Origin: Leishmania martiniquensis
Taxonomy: Eukaryota; Euglenozoa; Kinetoplastea; Trypanosomatida; Trypanosomatidae
NCBI RefSeq assembly: GCF_017916325.1
Contig: NC_090169.1
Location: 562,001 to 626,000, forward strand
Length of the DNA: 64,000 nt
Reading direction: 5' to 3'
Made by a program: the position numbers and the translations under genes. The number at the start of each line of letters is the position of its first letter. Position 1 is the first letter of the stretch. Shown here in pieces: positions 18,469 to 27,290 of the stretch. Below the pieces are notes generated by a model. That model did not search any database. It was not told the DNA's origin and saw only the letters and a program-made list of their open reading frames with translations.

Positions 18469-21400
18469 TCACTGACGCTGTGGGCTTCTGAATCGGCCCG
18501 GAAAAGTCTTGGGCTTTGACGGTGGCGCTGCTGGGATCGTCGCCAGTTTTCCTAGCTCTATGCCTGACAGCTGTGTCAGTGTGCGACATGCGTCATCGAG
18601 GTAGTCGAGCGCCCGCAGGAACGGCCGCTCAGGGCAGGCCATTAGGTCTTCCCCGGGAGAATCAGAGGAGGTCCTGCTCTTCAGCTCCGCATTACTACTC
18701 AGCGAAGAGGCTGTGAGGCTCACGCTTGACGCGGCAGAGGACTTGCTTGGAAGCCGCCCGCTGGCTGTTGAAATGCTGGGCAGAGAGTCGTTCGACTCGT
18801 GCGCGCTGCCCAATGTAGAGTGCTCTATGGGGACAAAGTATGGGCCCTGGGCCTTCTCGCTCAAGGTGCTGCGAGGGTACTTGTGCGAGCTACCGCCGGA
18901 GCCCACATTGAGAGCACCTGGGCGGCCACTGCCTCCAGGGATTTTTGGGGGGCCAACCGCTTCGATCTTGCTGCTTTCTCTGCCTCGGGGCAGCGGCAGA
19001 GGAGGTGGGGAACCCTGTTCGGCGCCGATCTCCAGTGCGTTCAGCAGCACAGTGATGAGGCACTTGGAGAAGTCCATGAAAAGCGCATACTGCCAGATGG
19101 CAGCAGCTCGGCCAGCCGTGCGCGCCGCGGTAGCGGTCGGGGGTGCTTTTGAGAGGCCAGCGTCTTTCGTTCGACGGACGAAGCTGGCGCTTCCACGAGC
19201 GGTGGACGCCACTGCCGGGAGCACTGGAATCTTTGTAGGCAATCGAGTATCGGCGCTTCCCTTTTTTCCTGCTGTGCCACCAACGGCTGAGCTGGTGGTG
19301 CTGGCGGCCAGTAAATCAGCCGGGAACTCACTCGCGCACTCGTCCGACATGTTCTCAAGCGCCTGGGAAAACCGCTGCGTTGCGGGGAACAGATGAAGCA
19401 CATCCCGCAGGGCTGCCTGAATTTTCTTTGTCTCACTCAAGAAGCCGAGCTCCGTGAGGCGGTCGACGGGTTTCTGCGACGCAGTGCTCCAGTCCGTGCG
19501 CCTCGCAGCCGGCAGCGGCCTAAAAGACTCTTTGGGATCTACAAGCCATGAGTGCTGCGTCACCATGGCCGCTGGCAAGAGCATGGCCTTGGGAAGCGCC
19601 GCCGATGCAAGGTCCGTCGTCTCCGTCACGGCAGCCGCGGCTGTTGCCGAGTTGAGCTCATCGGTGACTTGAGCGGGGCCTGCACCATCGTCCTCGCCGT
19701 TGGTGCCCTCCGCATTCCCTTGCGCCGCAGAGGTCGTTGCCATCGCCAAGGCCTCCTCAGTGAGCTTGGCAGCACCAAAGTCGGCACTTGTGGACGGCAG
19801 TATCAGTGTCAAACGACCCTCGAGCTGGCGCGGCACAGAAACCACGCACTCCTCCGCAAAGACGTTCGTTTTCACTGCCTTCGGCTCGATCTTACCTTTC
19901 GCCGTCGTCGCCGTCCCATTAACGGCGCTATTGCTCTTTGTGGCGCCTTGGGTAGGACGAATAACGCTCGGCGCCACCACCACCTCCATTGCCAGCTGCT
20001 CTAGGAGCAGCTTTCCGCTTGGGTGCGTGCCCACCGCCTCCAATAGCGGCCGACTCAGACGTATCTCGCCACCATGTGCATGCCGGCCGAGCACGAAGGT
20101 CTCATCCACACCCACGCCGCTGACGTGAACGGCGCCAAAAGGAGGAGCGGAGGTGTCACCACCGCCGGTGCCGTCTTCACTGAGGGCCTTGCTGCTGGTG
20201 TCACTTTTGTGAGGTGCGGATGAAGACGGCGAGGAGATGAAGCGCCACATGTACTGATCCGATACGTGCACGGCGATCTTCGGGCGAGGCCCGTTAAACA
20301 GTACCGTGTGGGCTTTGACGTCTTTCACATGCAGCGTCGACTCTAGCAGGCGCAGCTCCTCAGGCCAGATCGATTCTACCATCTCCAGCTGGATCTGCCG
20401 CGCCGCCTCAAGCGCCATAACAGGGCTCTCGAACAGCACCAGATACGCAGTCGTGGAGTTTGTCTTCGCCACGTAGCCGCTGAAGTTGCACACCGAGCTC
20501 TGCACTATATAGTTATAGTGTGCCCAGACGAGCTTTAGGAGGGGTGGCGCGACAGACCGGGCAATCGTGCCGGCACTGGCGACGTCGCAGTAAAGGAACG
20601 CAAGGGGCTTTGTCGAGCGCCGGGCATACATGAGATCCGCCTCTTCGTCCTCCATCGTCCGGAACCGCACTAAGCTGCGACGCGCCGACACCTCTTTCTG
20701 CTCCTCTGCTTGCGGCTGGCACAGTAGCAGCCAAGGGTTACACAGCAGCGGGCCCGCAGCCTCGCTGACTGTGCAGCTGCGCTCGTATTCGTCCTCGGCG
20801 CTCATGCGGGCCATCTCACCAAGCTCCAGGCGGCGCTGCTGCTGCTCCATCATTTCGAGTACGCCCTGTCGCGGCAGCTCATCCCGGCGCAGCATCAGCG
20901 TTGCCAGGACAGAACGGTAGGGCAGGTAGAGCTTCTTGTTCTGCATGGCTGCCCCCCCACAGTTGCGCAGCTGCGAGCGACGGTATGCAAACGGCTTAGG
21001 CAGAATGGAGTGCACCACCGCCGGAGCGTCGCAGGAGCCGATGAACTGGGACCTCTGCTTCACGATATTGTACTGCGTGTCGATCAGGTTCTCGTTCTTT
21101 GAGTGAAAGCTGCGGATGACGTCTTCCATGGCAAGGATCTCTCCACATTCGGCGAGGTCGCACAGAGTGCCTGAGAGGCGAATGGCCGGGCCTGTGCACT
21201 TAAGCACTCCGTTTTCTACGCTGCGGTAGATGGCGCTCATCGGCCCGCTCGCCACACCGGCACGGAAAAGGAAGATGTCGCGACCCTTGCCCAGCGACGT
21301 ATGAGCATACTTTGTGCCTGTGCGGTTGACCTTGATGTAAATCTCCGACACGAAAGCGAGGGCCTGCTCCACCTCACGGAATACGTACGTGAAGACATCA

Positions 21401-23238
21401 GTGTAGTTGCCGCTCATAAGGAAACCGAAATGCACCTTCGCAGCGTTGTGGATGTGGCCGCGGATGGTGTTTTGAATCGACTCGAACTGATCATTGGAGA
21501 TGCTCTTCAGGAGCAGTCGTTTCCAGATAGCATCGTCACCTGTGTCGATTGTGCAGATGTAGGCTGTCTCCGACGGGTTCAACGTTTTGTGCTTGCTGAT
21601 CTCAAAGCGGTCTTCGGACTCCATCATGCGCCGCTCGAGCGCTGCGCAGCCAGCCTCCATTTTTCGATAGAGTGCAATGACATTATTCTTCTCATCCCGC
21701 GCCAAAAAGAGCTCCAGCAGGTGGGCAGCACTTTCCGAGAACTTGGCGTTCCGCTCGTGACTCGAGGTGTGCGAAGGCGACGTACTGGCGGCTTCGTTCA
21801 AAACGTCGGCGTGGCGTTGCATGTGTTGCAGAATAACACCGCAACCCCCTTTCGACTTTTTGCCGTCCTCCCCGGGGCCTTGAAAAGTATCGCAGAGCAT
21901 TCCTTTCATCCCCTTGACCACCATGCGGCCCACAGAGCCCCTGTCTTGCATCTCCAAGCAGGGGTACTTGCAGCTTGGATGCAGCATGGGCGCCTGCACC
22001 CCACGGCGACTGCACAGCTCGGAGGGCAAAATGGAGGCGATGATACGACGGGCACCAGGGAGCCCCACAACATCCCACTGAGGGCCTAGGCACTCACGCA
22101 GCTCGGCCACGCTGCTATACGTCTGCGCTGATCGATCGTCCCGCATACGCGACCGCAAGCACATAAGCTGTGCCCACATTTCATTCACGGCAATTTCGCC
22201 GATGGGGGACTGCTCGATGGCGGCCTGAACCGCTTCCAAAACCTCTGGTCCGAAAAAGGCGTACTTTCCGGAGACCGGGTCTACGTATGACTCTGGCGAG
22301 CATGAAAAGATGCAGGTGTGAATACGAGGCCCTTTGTACAGCACCGTGCCCCCTTCGATGATAGTGGAAAAAGACGGCATGCTTTCGATACACGACAGCC
22401 ATGAGAGACGTACAAGCTGCTCATGGCACTCCTTTGCAAACACAAGCGCGTCAGACGGCGCCTGAAACACAAACACCTCCATGCTTTTGTAGAAGCCAAC
22501 GCGGTAACCTCGGCAGCGGGAGCTGCTGTGAAAGAGAAACTGCTGATACACACTCATTACCAGCTCCTCAATGCCGCGCAGGGGATATGTCACATTCGAG
22601 ACATAGTGGAAAACAAAAGAGACGTCTCGCTGAGGAAGCAGTATTGCATCCCAACGCTGCACATGATACATATCGTCGTGAGCCTCCATCAAGTTTGCCT
22701 CTGCCGCCTCGAGCCGCTGAAGTCCGGCTGCCCGTACCCGTGTGGCGATGCGAGCACGCTCGAACGCTGCTTCAATACGCTTTGTTTGCCGCTGCCGCAA
22801 GATGTCGTCACCGACACGGGCCTTCAGAGAATCGTTCTCGCGCAGCAACCTCTCATTCTCTTTTCGCATCTCGTTCAAGCGATCAGTCAGGGAAGCCAGT
22901 TGTGGCTTTGAGTCCGCTTCCAGCTGCACGAGTGCGCGCTGCAGCTGTTCGACAGTGTGGACCAGTTCTTCGTTCCACATCGTCACTTCCCCTATCTGTG
23001 TGCTTTTTCGCGCCTTCTTCCCCTCTAAGAATGTGGACGAGAGCCCTTCATCGGAGGGAAGCAGTACAGGGGCAGTTGCATGTTGAAGTTGCGCTTGCAA
23101 ATCAGCTATCACGGCCTCCAGCACCTCGATCTTCTTCGCTGCCTCACGTTTCTCGATGGACAGGCTCGCCAGATGAGCATCCTTTTCGCTCACGCGCGTG
23201 TCGGCCGAAGTGCCGGCCAGCGCCACACACCCCTCCAT
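18469..23238 (-). CDS. Coiled-coil protein with three degenerate class III nucleotidyl-cyclase domains
   Basis: The 1589-residue product has a coiled coil near residues 20-180, then three regions with class III adenylate/guanylate cyclase features: about 208-360, 558-750 and 877-1085. Domain 2 is clearest, with AYICTIDTGDD at the first metal site and a typical run from FRAGVASGPM through TGPAIRLSGTL to GEILAMEDV. Domain 3 has LAFLYCDVASAG and GYVAKTN..YLVLFES. The first metal-binding Asp is present in domains 2 and 3 but not in domain 1 (SFVFHYVSNVT). The second Asp, normally in a G-D pair, is replaced in all three. Cyclase activity is therefore unlikely; a binding or scaffold role is inferred. 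There is no transmembrane span, unlike the receptor cyclases of trypanosomes. The C-terminal 500 residues are Ser/Pro/Ala-rich. The start at 23238 follows the acceptor AG at 23261-23262; upstream in-frame ATGs precede that AG. Confidence 0.75.
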   Translation of the reverse strand: MEGCVALAGTSADTRVSEKDAHLASLSIEKREAAKKIEVLEAVIADLQAQLQHATAPVLLPSDEGLSSTFLEGKKARKSTQIGEVTMWNEELVHTVEQLQRALVQLEADSKPQLASLTDRLNEMRKENERLLRENDSLKARVGDDILRQRQTKRIEAAFERARIATRVRAAGLQRLEAAEANLMEAHDDMYHVQRWDAILLPQRDVSFVFHYVSNVTYPLRGIEELVMSVYQQFLFHSSSRCRGYRVGFYKSMEVFVFQAPSDALVFAKECHEQLVRLSWLSCIESMPSFSTIIEGGTVLYKGPRIHTCIFSCSPESYVDPVSGKYAFFGPEVLEAVQAAIEQSPIGEIAVNEMWAQLMCLRSRMRDDRSAQTYSSVAELRECLGPQWDVVGLPGARRIIASILPSELCSRRGVQAPMLHPSCKYPCLEMQDRGSVGRMVVKGMKGMLCDTFQGPGEDGKKSKGGCGVILQHMQRHADVLNEAASTSPSHTSSHERNAKFSESAAHLLELFLARDEKNNVIALYRKMEAGCAALERRMMESEDRFEISKHKTLNPSETAYICTIDTGDDAIWKRLLLKSISNDQFESIQNTIRGHIHNAAKVHFGFLMSGNYTDVFTYVFREVEQALAFVSEIYIKVNRTGTKYAHTSLGKGRDIFLFRAGVASGPMSAIYRSVENGVLKCTGPAIRLSGTLCDLAECGEILAMEDVIRSFHSKNENLIDTQYNIVKQRSQFIGSCDAPAVVHSILPKPFAYRRSQLRNCGGAAMQNKKLYLPYRSVLATLMLRRDELPRQGVLEMMEQQQRRLELGEMARMSAEDEYERSCTVSEAAGPLLCNPWLLLCQPQAEEQKEVSARRSLVRFRTMEDEEADLMYARRSTKPLAFLYCDVASAGTIARSVAPPLLKLVWAHYNYIVQSSVCNFSGYVAKTNSTTAYLVLFESPVMALEAARQIQLEMVESIWPEELRLLESTLHVKDVKAHTVLFNGPRPKIAVHVSDQYMWRFISSPSSSAPHKSDTSSKALSEDGTGGGDTSAPPFGAVHVSGVGVDETFVLGRHAHGGEIRLSRPLLEAVGTHPSGKLLLEQLAMEVVVAPSVIRPTQGATKSNSAVNGTATTAKGKIEPKAVKTNVFAEECVVSVPRQLEGRLTLILPSTSADFGAAKLTEEALAMATTSAAQGNAEGTNGEDDGAGPAQVTDELNSATAAAAVTETTDLASAALPKAMLLPAAMVTQHSWLVDPKESFRPLPAARRTDWSTASQKPVDRLTELGFLSETKKIQAALRDVLHLFPATQRFSQALENMSDECASEFPADLLAASTTSSAVGGTAGKKGSADTRLPTKIPVLPAVASTARGSASFVRRTKDAGLSKAPPTATAARTAGRAAAIWQYALFMDFSKCLITVLLNALEIGAEQGSPPPLPLPRGRESSKIEAVGPPKIPGGSGRPGALNVGSGGSSHKYPRSTLSEKAQGPYFVPIEHSTLGSAHESNDSLPSISTASGRLPSKSSAASSVSLTASSLSSNAELKSRTSSDSPGEDLMACPERPFLRALDYLDDACRTLTQLSGIELGKLATIPAAPPSKPKTFPGRFRSPQRQ

Positions 23239-23602
23239 ACTTGGCGAGCAGACCACTTGGCTGGCAGGTGTGCAATTGTAATTTTGCCATACGTACATTA
23301 GTATGTGTAGACATTCCAGCGAAGGTTGCAACACCAAAGAGAAGGTGGATGATGAAAAGGGAATTACGCAATCGAAGAATTCGAGCGGCAGGATGCTCAT
23401 TCCATAGTAACAATTATTAGGTACATTATACAAAAATGGCAATATACGAAAGGGAAGTCGTCCCTGTCGGTGGCAATGCCCCGGTCGCACGTGCTTACAA
23501 ACGCGAAGTAGATTTATATTATTTACTTGGTACCCGTTGCCTACACCGGAAAGCACCTGACGCTTTTTCCCATTCAAAACAAAAATTTACACCATAGTTG
23601 CA
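23239..23602. other. Short AT-rich intergenic region
   Basis: Contains the acceptor AG at 23261-23262, a pyrimidine-rich stretch (minus strand of about 23330-23360) and a notably AT-rich stretch around 23400-23530. Nothing else is recognised. Confidence 0.6.
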
Positions 23603-25315
23603 TCACAACTTCTCTTTGGTGTTTGAAAATTCGCAAAACAGAGCGCCTTCCGCCTCAACACCTGGCGATTCCCTGTTCTGAGTGCGGAAGGCTTTCCAGT
23701 CGCTATTGCTCATGTGATTGCTCTTCTTTTTCACCATACCACATGTATTAAAGAAGTCGCGCCACTGTTTGTTAAACTGATGCGCCTTCTCCTGGTCGCT
23801 ACCAACGAGAAAGGCCATGGTCACTTTGGATCTCACGTCACCAGGGGTGATCCTACCAAGTTGCTTTAGGAAAGCCGAATCTTGCTCTACGGGCTCATGT
23901 ATTTTAAATCCAGGGTTGAAATCATGAAAAAGTGTACTTTTCCAGTTTTCCTTCACGAATTGCCGCAGCTCTTCGCGCCGTTCCATTGGTATCATCGAAA
24001 GCTTGTCAGCATCTAGCAGCAGGCGAGCATACGAGCAGCATTTTGCCACTACTTGAAGGTCCAACGATGTGGTGTTTGGATTCTCCGCGAGGGCGTAGCA
24101 TCTCTTCATCTCCTCGTCATAGTAAGGGCGAAGAATTGAGGTACATTGCAAGCATATAGGCAAGTAATCCTCGTCGAGCGCCTTTTGCAGAGGACATGGC
24201 ATGAATTTTCGAAACGATGGAGGTGTTATAGCGTGCCTCATGAGCCCTTTGGTACTAAGGCAGCAGGCACAACTTGGCGTTGATGACTCTAGCAAGGCTG
24301 CAGCATCTGCGTCCAACTCACTCACGCTGTGGGCGAAGGGGCACGTGCCATTCAGCCCACAGCACCCAAAGACGTGATGGATGCATAGTCGTGTCTTAAC
24401 TTTCGGATCGCACAAAAGCCGTATCTCGGAGGCCTTGCGCGGGTCGTTGTTTCTGTTTTGTGTGATGACCGCCAGACTCTTCTCCATCAGGTAATATTGG
24501 GCCTTTTTTGGTGAACACTCCAACATAAAGTGGCCGTTTTCGTCCACCACGCGTACTTTAAACCCACCGGCGCTGTTGAGTTTCGGGCCAGAACGCCCCC
24601 TCTTTTCGACTTTCACATTCGCCATTTCCCGCTGCAGATTCTTCAGCTCTGTTGCAGCTAGCGGTCCTGTCCGCATGAGCCACTGAGCAGCGTCGAAGGT
24701 GCTTGAGCAAATATCGTACACCTCTGCTGCCTTCAACATCAAAGCCTGCCCCACACAAAATGAGGCCACTGCGTCTTCCGCAGCATAATTGAGTTCACTC
24801 TGCGAAAGCGGCAGCTCCCAGTTGCTACACGAAATTAACTTGTCCTTCTTGATATACACATTCGCCACGCTCTCCGCAAGCGATTTCAAGTTTGATTTTG
24901 GCCCGCTAAGAAGGCCAAGCAGGGCACTATATCGAGCAATGTCCAGGACACACTGAACTGTGATATTCTGCTCCTGTCGAAGGCGCGAGACGTCGCCTTC
25001 GACACCAACGCCGCACTTGATAATACCCGGATCGAAGAGCACCTCCTTCACAGCGTCGGGTAAAACGCGGCCGTCGAGAAATTTGATGTGAATCACGAAG
25101 CAGTGACTGGATGTCGCGAACTGCACAACCGACAGCGGGGAGTTACAAAACCACTCTGAGTCGATGCCCATTATTCTCAAGTGCGCAGGTTGCTGACGTA
25201 GAATCTGCATCATCTCAGCCCACATGCGCTCTCCATGAGATTTCCAGTCCGCGGTGCTGTCCACGACAACGCCACAAAACCTGGGCACAACCACACTCGA
25301 TGTTATCGATTTCAT
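23603..25315 (-). CDS. WRN/EXD2-type DEDDy 3'-5' exonuclease with a CCCH zinc finger
   Basis: The 570-residue product carries the three exonuclease motifs of the DEDDy family: GIDSEWF (about 49-55, Exo I), GVGVEGDVSRL (about 102-112, Exo II) and YAAEDAVASF (about 174-183, Exo III with Y-x3-D). It should degrade DNA or RNA from the 3' end. A CCCH finger follows near 307-327 with spacing C-x7-C-x5-C-x3-H, which usually binds RNA. After it come further Cys pairs (C-x2-C at about 355 and 390) that may form another zinc site. There is no helicase or HRDC domain, so it is not a RecQ/WRN orthologue; EXD2 is the nearest family known to me. The ORF opens at 25513, but an acceptor AG at 25330-25331 after a clear pyrimidine tract gives a 14-nt leader and start at 25315. 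The gene is markedly AT-richer than its neighbours. Confidence 0.85.
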   Translation of the reverse strand: MKSITSSVVVPRFCGVVVDSTADWKSHGERMWAEMMQILRQQPAHLRIMGIDSEWFCNSPLSVVQFATSSHCFVIHIKFLDGRVLPDAVKEVLFDPGIIKCGVGVEGDVSRLRQEQNITVQCVLDIARYSALLGLLSGPKSNLKSLAESVANVYIKKDKLISCSNWELPLSQSELNYAAEDAVASFCVGQALMLKAAEVYDICSSTFDAAQWLMRTGPLAATELKNLQREMANVKVEKRGRSGPKLNSAGGFKVRVVDENGHFMLECSPKKAQYYLMEKSLAVITQNRNNDPRKASEIRLLCDPKVKTRLCIHHVFGCCGLNGTCPFAHSVSELDADAAALLESSTPSCACCLSTKGLMRHAITPPSFRKFMPCPLQKALDEDYLPICLQCTSILRPYYDEEMKRCYALAENPNTTSLDLQVVAKCCSYARLLLDADKLSMIPMERREELRQFVKENWKSTLFHDFNPGFKIHEPVEQDSAFLKQLGRITPGDVRSKVTMAFLVGSDQEKAHQFNKQWRDFFNTCGMVKKKSNHMSNSDWKAFRTQNRESPGVEAEGALFCEFSNTKEKL

Positions 25316-25756
25316 ATCTTCTTTGAAGACTATGAGTGTAGAAAGATGAAGGTGAGGTAGGGGATCAAAAAACCCATGACTATGAGAAGAACGGGATGTG
25401 CATGACATCCTTTTCTTTCTGCACATGCCTACGGTCTTAAGTGGCGGAAGAGGCCACAGTAAGGAGGGGACATCAGTAGGCGGTACCCGACTTTGCAAAA
25501 GAAATCCAAGCATCCCGTATCCTTACTGAGTACCGAGCCAATTGTGGTTATGAGAAGGCAAAGCACCTAAGGCATCCAAAGGTCAGGGCGACCAGCACCC
25601 CGGCACATCTTTGTAGAGTGAAAACGGCGACGAAACAGACAGAGTCTTTGTTACCAAATGAACGCTATATCGAAAGCAAAAAAAAATCAGCTATCTTTAG
25701 CGTTGGGTTTGAGTAAAGTGGTGCCTTGCTTTGCCAAAAACTGAAGCAAATTCTGC
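25316..25756. other. Short AT-rich intergenic region
   Basis: Holds the exonuclease leader and the 3' UTR of the gene ending at 25757. Its base composition is AT-rich like the exonuclease gene. No gene or structured RNA is recognised. Confidence 0.6.
25330..25376 (-). promoter_or_regulatory. Polypyrimidine tract and trans-splice acceptor of the exonuclease
   Basis: A pyrimidine-rich stretch on the minus strand ends in CATAG at 25331-25330. The ATG at 25315 follows after 14 nt, and the domain begins soon after it. Confidence 0.6.
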
Positions 25757-26308
25757 CTATGGCGTACCGGAGTTTCCTGTGTTAGCTAAAGCTAACAGTT
25801 TTTTTCGCTCCAGTGCGGTTGGTAGGAACTGTGGCGCCTCCGCAGCTGGAAATACAACTGAAGCCGCGCGAGACGATGGGTTGTCAAGTCCCTCCACTGC
25901 AGCTGCTACGATCTCACGCTGCCTTTCCAGTGCCCGTAGCTGCAGCTGCGCGCGAAACAGGCGCATCTCTATCAACTCTCGTTCCTGAAGAAGGGTCTTT
26001 ATGAGGGTGGCGCGCTCTTCTTGTAAGCTTGCTCGTATCTCGAGGACCTGGGTTGTCTCTGGCGAGGTCTCGGCGGCGTCCGAGGCTGAATCGAACGTTT
26101 CTAGAAGCAGTGCCTCAATGCTCTGAAGAAAAAGTTTTGCGTTCTCGTTAGTGCTCGCGAGGGCTTGGGCTGTAGCTTCCACGGATCGCTGTAGCGTGTC
26201 GATCTCCGCGGTGATAGCCCTTAGGTCAGCTATCGCAACGTGTGTTGTGTTTTCTTCGTGGTGTGGCGAGCCGTCTCCGAAGAGGGCGCTGCGTATCCAG
26301 GGGAGCAT
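25757..26308 (-). CDS. Hypothetical coiled-coil protein, possibly the C-terminal part of a split gene
   Basis: From the ATG at 26308 this encodes 183 residues starting MLPWIRSALFGDGS. Residues about 25-150 are long charged helices likely to form coiled coil; no family is recognised. The frame is open further upstream through a Pro-rich stretch (to beyond 26467) and has no stop until past 26545, overlapping the end of the next ORF in another frame. Two readings are possible. It may be a separate gene with acceptor AG at 26415-26416 after T12 and C runs. Or it and the ORF at 26527-26805 are one gene broken by an indel in the abnormal GC-rich stretch between them. The intergenic space of 218 nt is very short for this window, which favours the second reading, but I cannot decide. 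Confidence 0.5.
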   Translation of the reverse strand: MLPWIRSALFGDGSPHHEENTTHVAIADLRAITAEIDTLQRSVEATAQALASTNENAKLFLQSIEALLLETFDSASDAAETSPETTQVLEIRASLQEERATLIKTLLQERELIEMRLFRAQLQLRALERQREIVAAAVEGLDNPSSRAASVVFPAAEAPQFLPTALERKKLLALANTGNSGTP

Positions 26309-26526
26309 TTGGCTTTCGGGCGCCGCGCTTGCGGGGCTTGGGGGTGCGGGGGCGGGCGGGTTCTGGGGGGTTTCAGGGCTATGGGCCTCTTGCGAGCCGC
26401 GCAGGGGTGCCCCGCTTTGGGGGTGGGGGCGGGCGGCGCCGCCGTTTCCGGGGGGGGGCCGGGGCAAAAAAAAAAAACGGCCGGGGCGCGCCGGCCCCCG
26501 AAGTTTTTTGCGGAGATGTTGCTTGT
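26309..26526. other. Anomalous GC-rich, homopolymer-rich junction
   Basis: This stretch holds G9 (26450-26458), A12 (26466-26477), many shorter G runs and an inverted pair GGCCGG / CCGGCC (26479-26484 and 26491-26496) around GGCGCG. Its composition is unlike everything nearby. It may be a genuine short intergenic region or a badly assembled coding linker. Confidence 0.6.
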
Positions 26527-26805
26527 TTATGCCTGGGTAATGGTTTCGTGCAGCAACCGCAAGGCTCGCCTGCAGCCAGCAGCCCTCATGCGGTGTTTTG
26601 TCGAGTCATCAGCCTCACCGGCGGCGGTTTCGAGGGCTTTTCTGAGAGAGTCGAGGCCAGTGCCGGTGGGGTCCGCGCCTTCGACGTAGTCCGCGACGGC
26701 GTTGAGAAGAACCGGCTCGATGGCGGCATCGTCGTCGGCGCTCTCTTGCGAGGCAATTAGTGCTGCCAGCTCTTCGAGGAGGCTATTGACTTCCTGTACC
26801 TCCAT
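26527..26805 (-). CDS. Short hypothetical protein, or the N-terminal part of a split gene
   Basis: The ATG at 26805 opens 92 residues, beginning MEVQEVNSLLEELAAL and ending LLHETITQA before TAA. It is acidic and predicted helical; no family is recognised. The start is well supported: a pyrimidine tract (minus strand of 26881-26909) ends at an acceptor AG at 26870-26871, and this is the first ATG after it, with a 64-nt leader. The frame ends exactly where the abnormal GC-rich stretch begins, and the next ORF on the same strand is open across that stretch in a different frame. The two may be one interrupted gene of roughly 330-350 residues with a Pro-rich linker. Confidence 0.5.
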   Translation of the reverse strand: MEVQEVNSLLEELAALIASQESADDDAAIEPVLLNAVADYVEGADPTGTGLDSLRKALETAAGEADDSTKHRMRAAGCRRALRLLHETITQA

Positions 26806-27290
26806 CAGGGCAATGGATACACCTGTAACCAGCGTGAGGCGCGAGCAGGGCTCTGTGGACCTCGTGTGGCTGAGTCGTGGCAAGGGTAAGAAAGACGAGA
26901 AGAGGGGTGTGCTTGCGTTTTTTAAAGGGGGGCACGCTAAATAGGCTACAGAGCGAATCCTTGAATAGCGAGTCCGAACGGCAGCTGACATAGCTGTGGG
27001 TAACCCACACCTTTTGCGTGAGGAGTGGGTGGGGCACCGGGACACACCGCGGCCGTTTCCAATGCTCGTTTGCTTGGGGCAAGCGTCCAATGCACAGCGA
27101 TGGCGCGGTGACATCCTTCACGAAGACAAAGTTTTAGCCACGCCATGTGAGAGGAAACCACTGCAACGATAACCCACACCAGAACAGCGCGCGCTTTACA
27201 GGGCAGAGGAGACTCGTAGAGCGAGGATGGGAGAGCGGCACGAGTCTCACCAAGGGCTGCCTCTCCGCTCGATGCCGGCCCCGCAAGGGA
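26806..27290. other. Intergenic region and UTRs
   Basis: Contains the splice signal described above and the 3' UTR of the phosphatase gene. No other gene is seen. Confidence 0.6.
26870..26909 (-). promoter_or_regulatory. Polypyrimidine tract and trans-splice acceptor
   Basis: On the minus strand a C/T-rich tract ends in CTCAG at 26871-26870. It shows that 26805 is a true 5' end of a gene. Confidence 0.6.

Noticed and set aside
22401..23420. Plus-strand frame of 339 codons opposite the pseudocyclase N-terminus
   Set aside because: It is antisense to the coiled-coil and domain 1 coding sequence, with no recognisable product.
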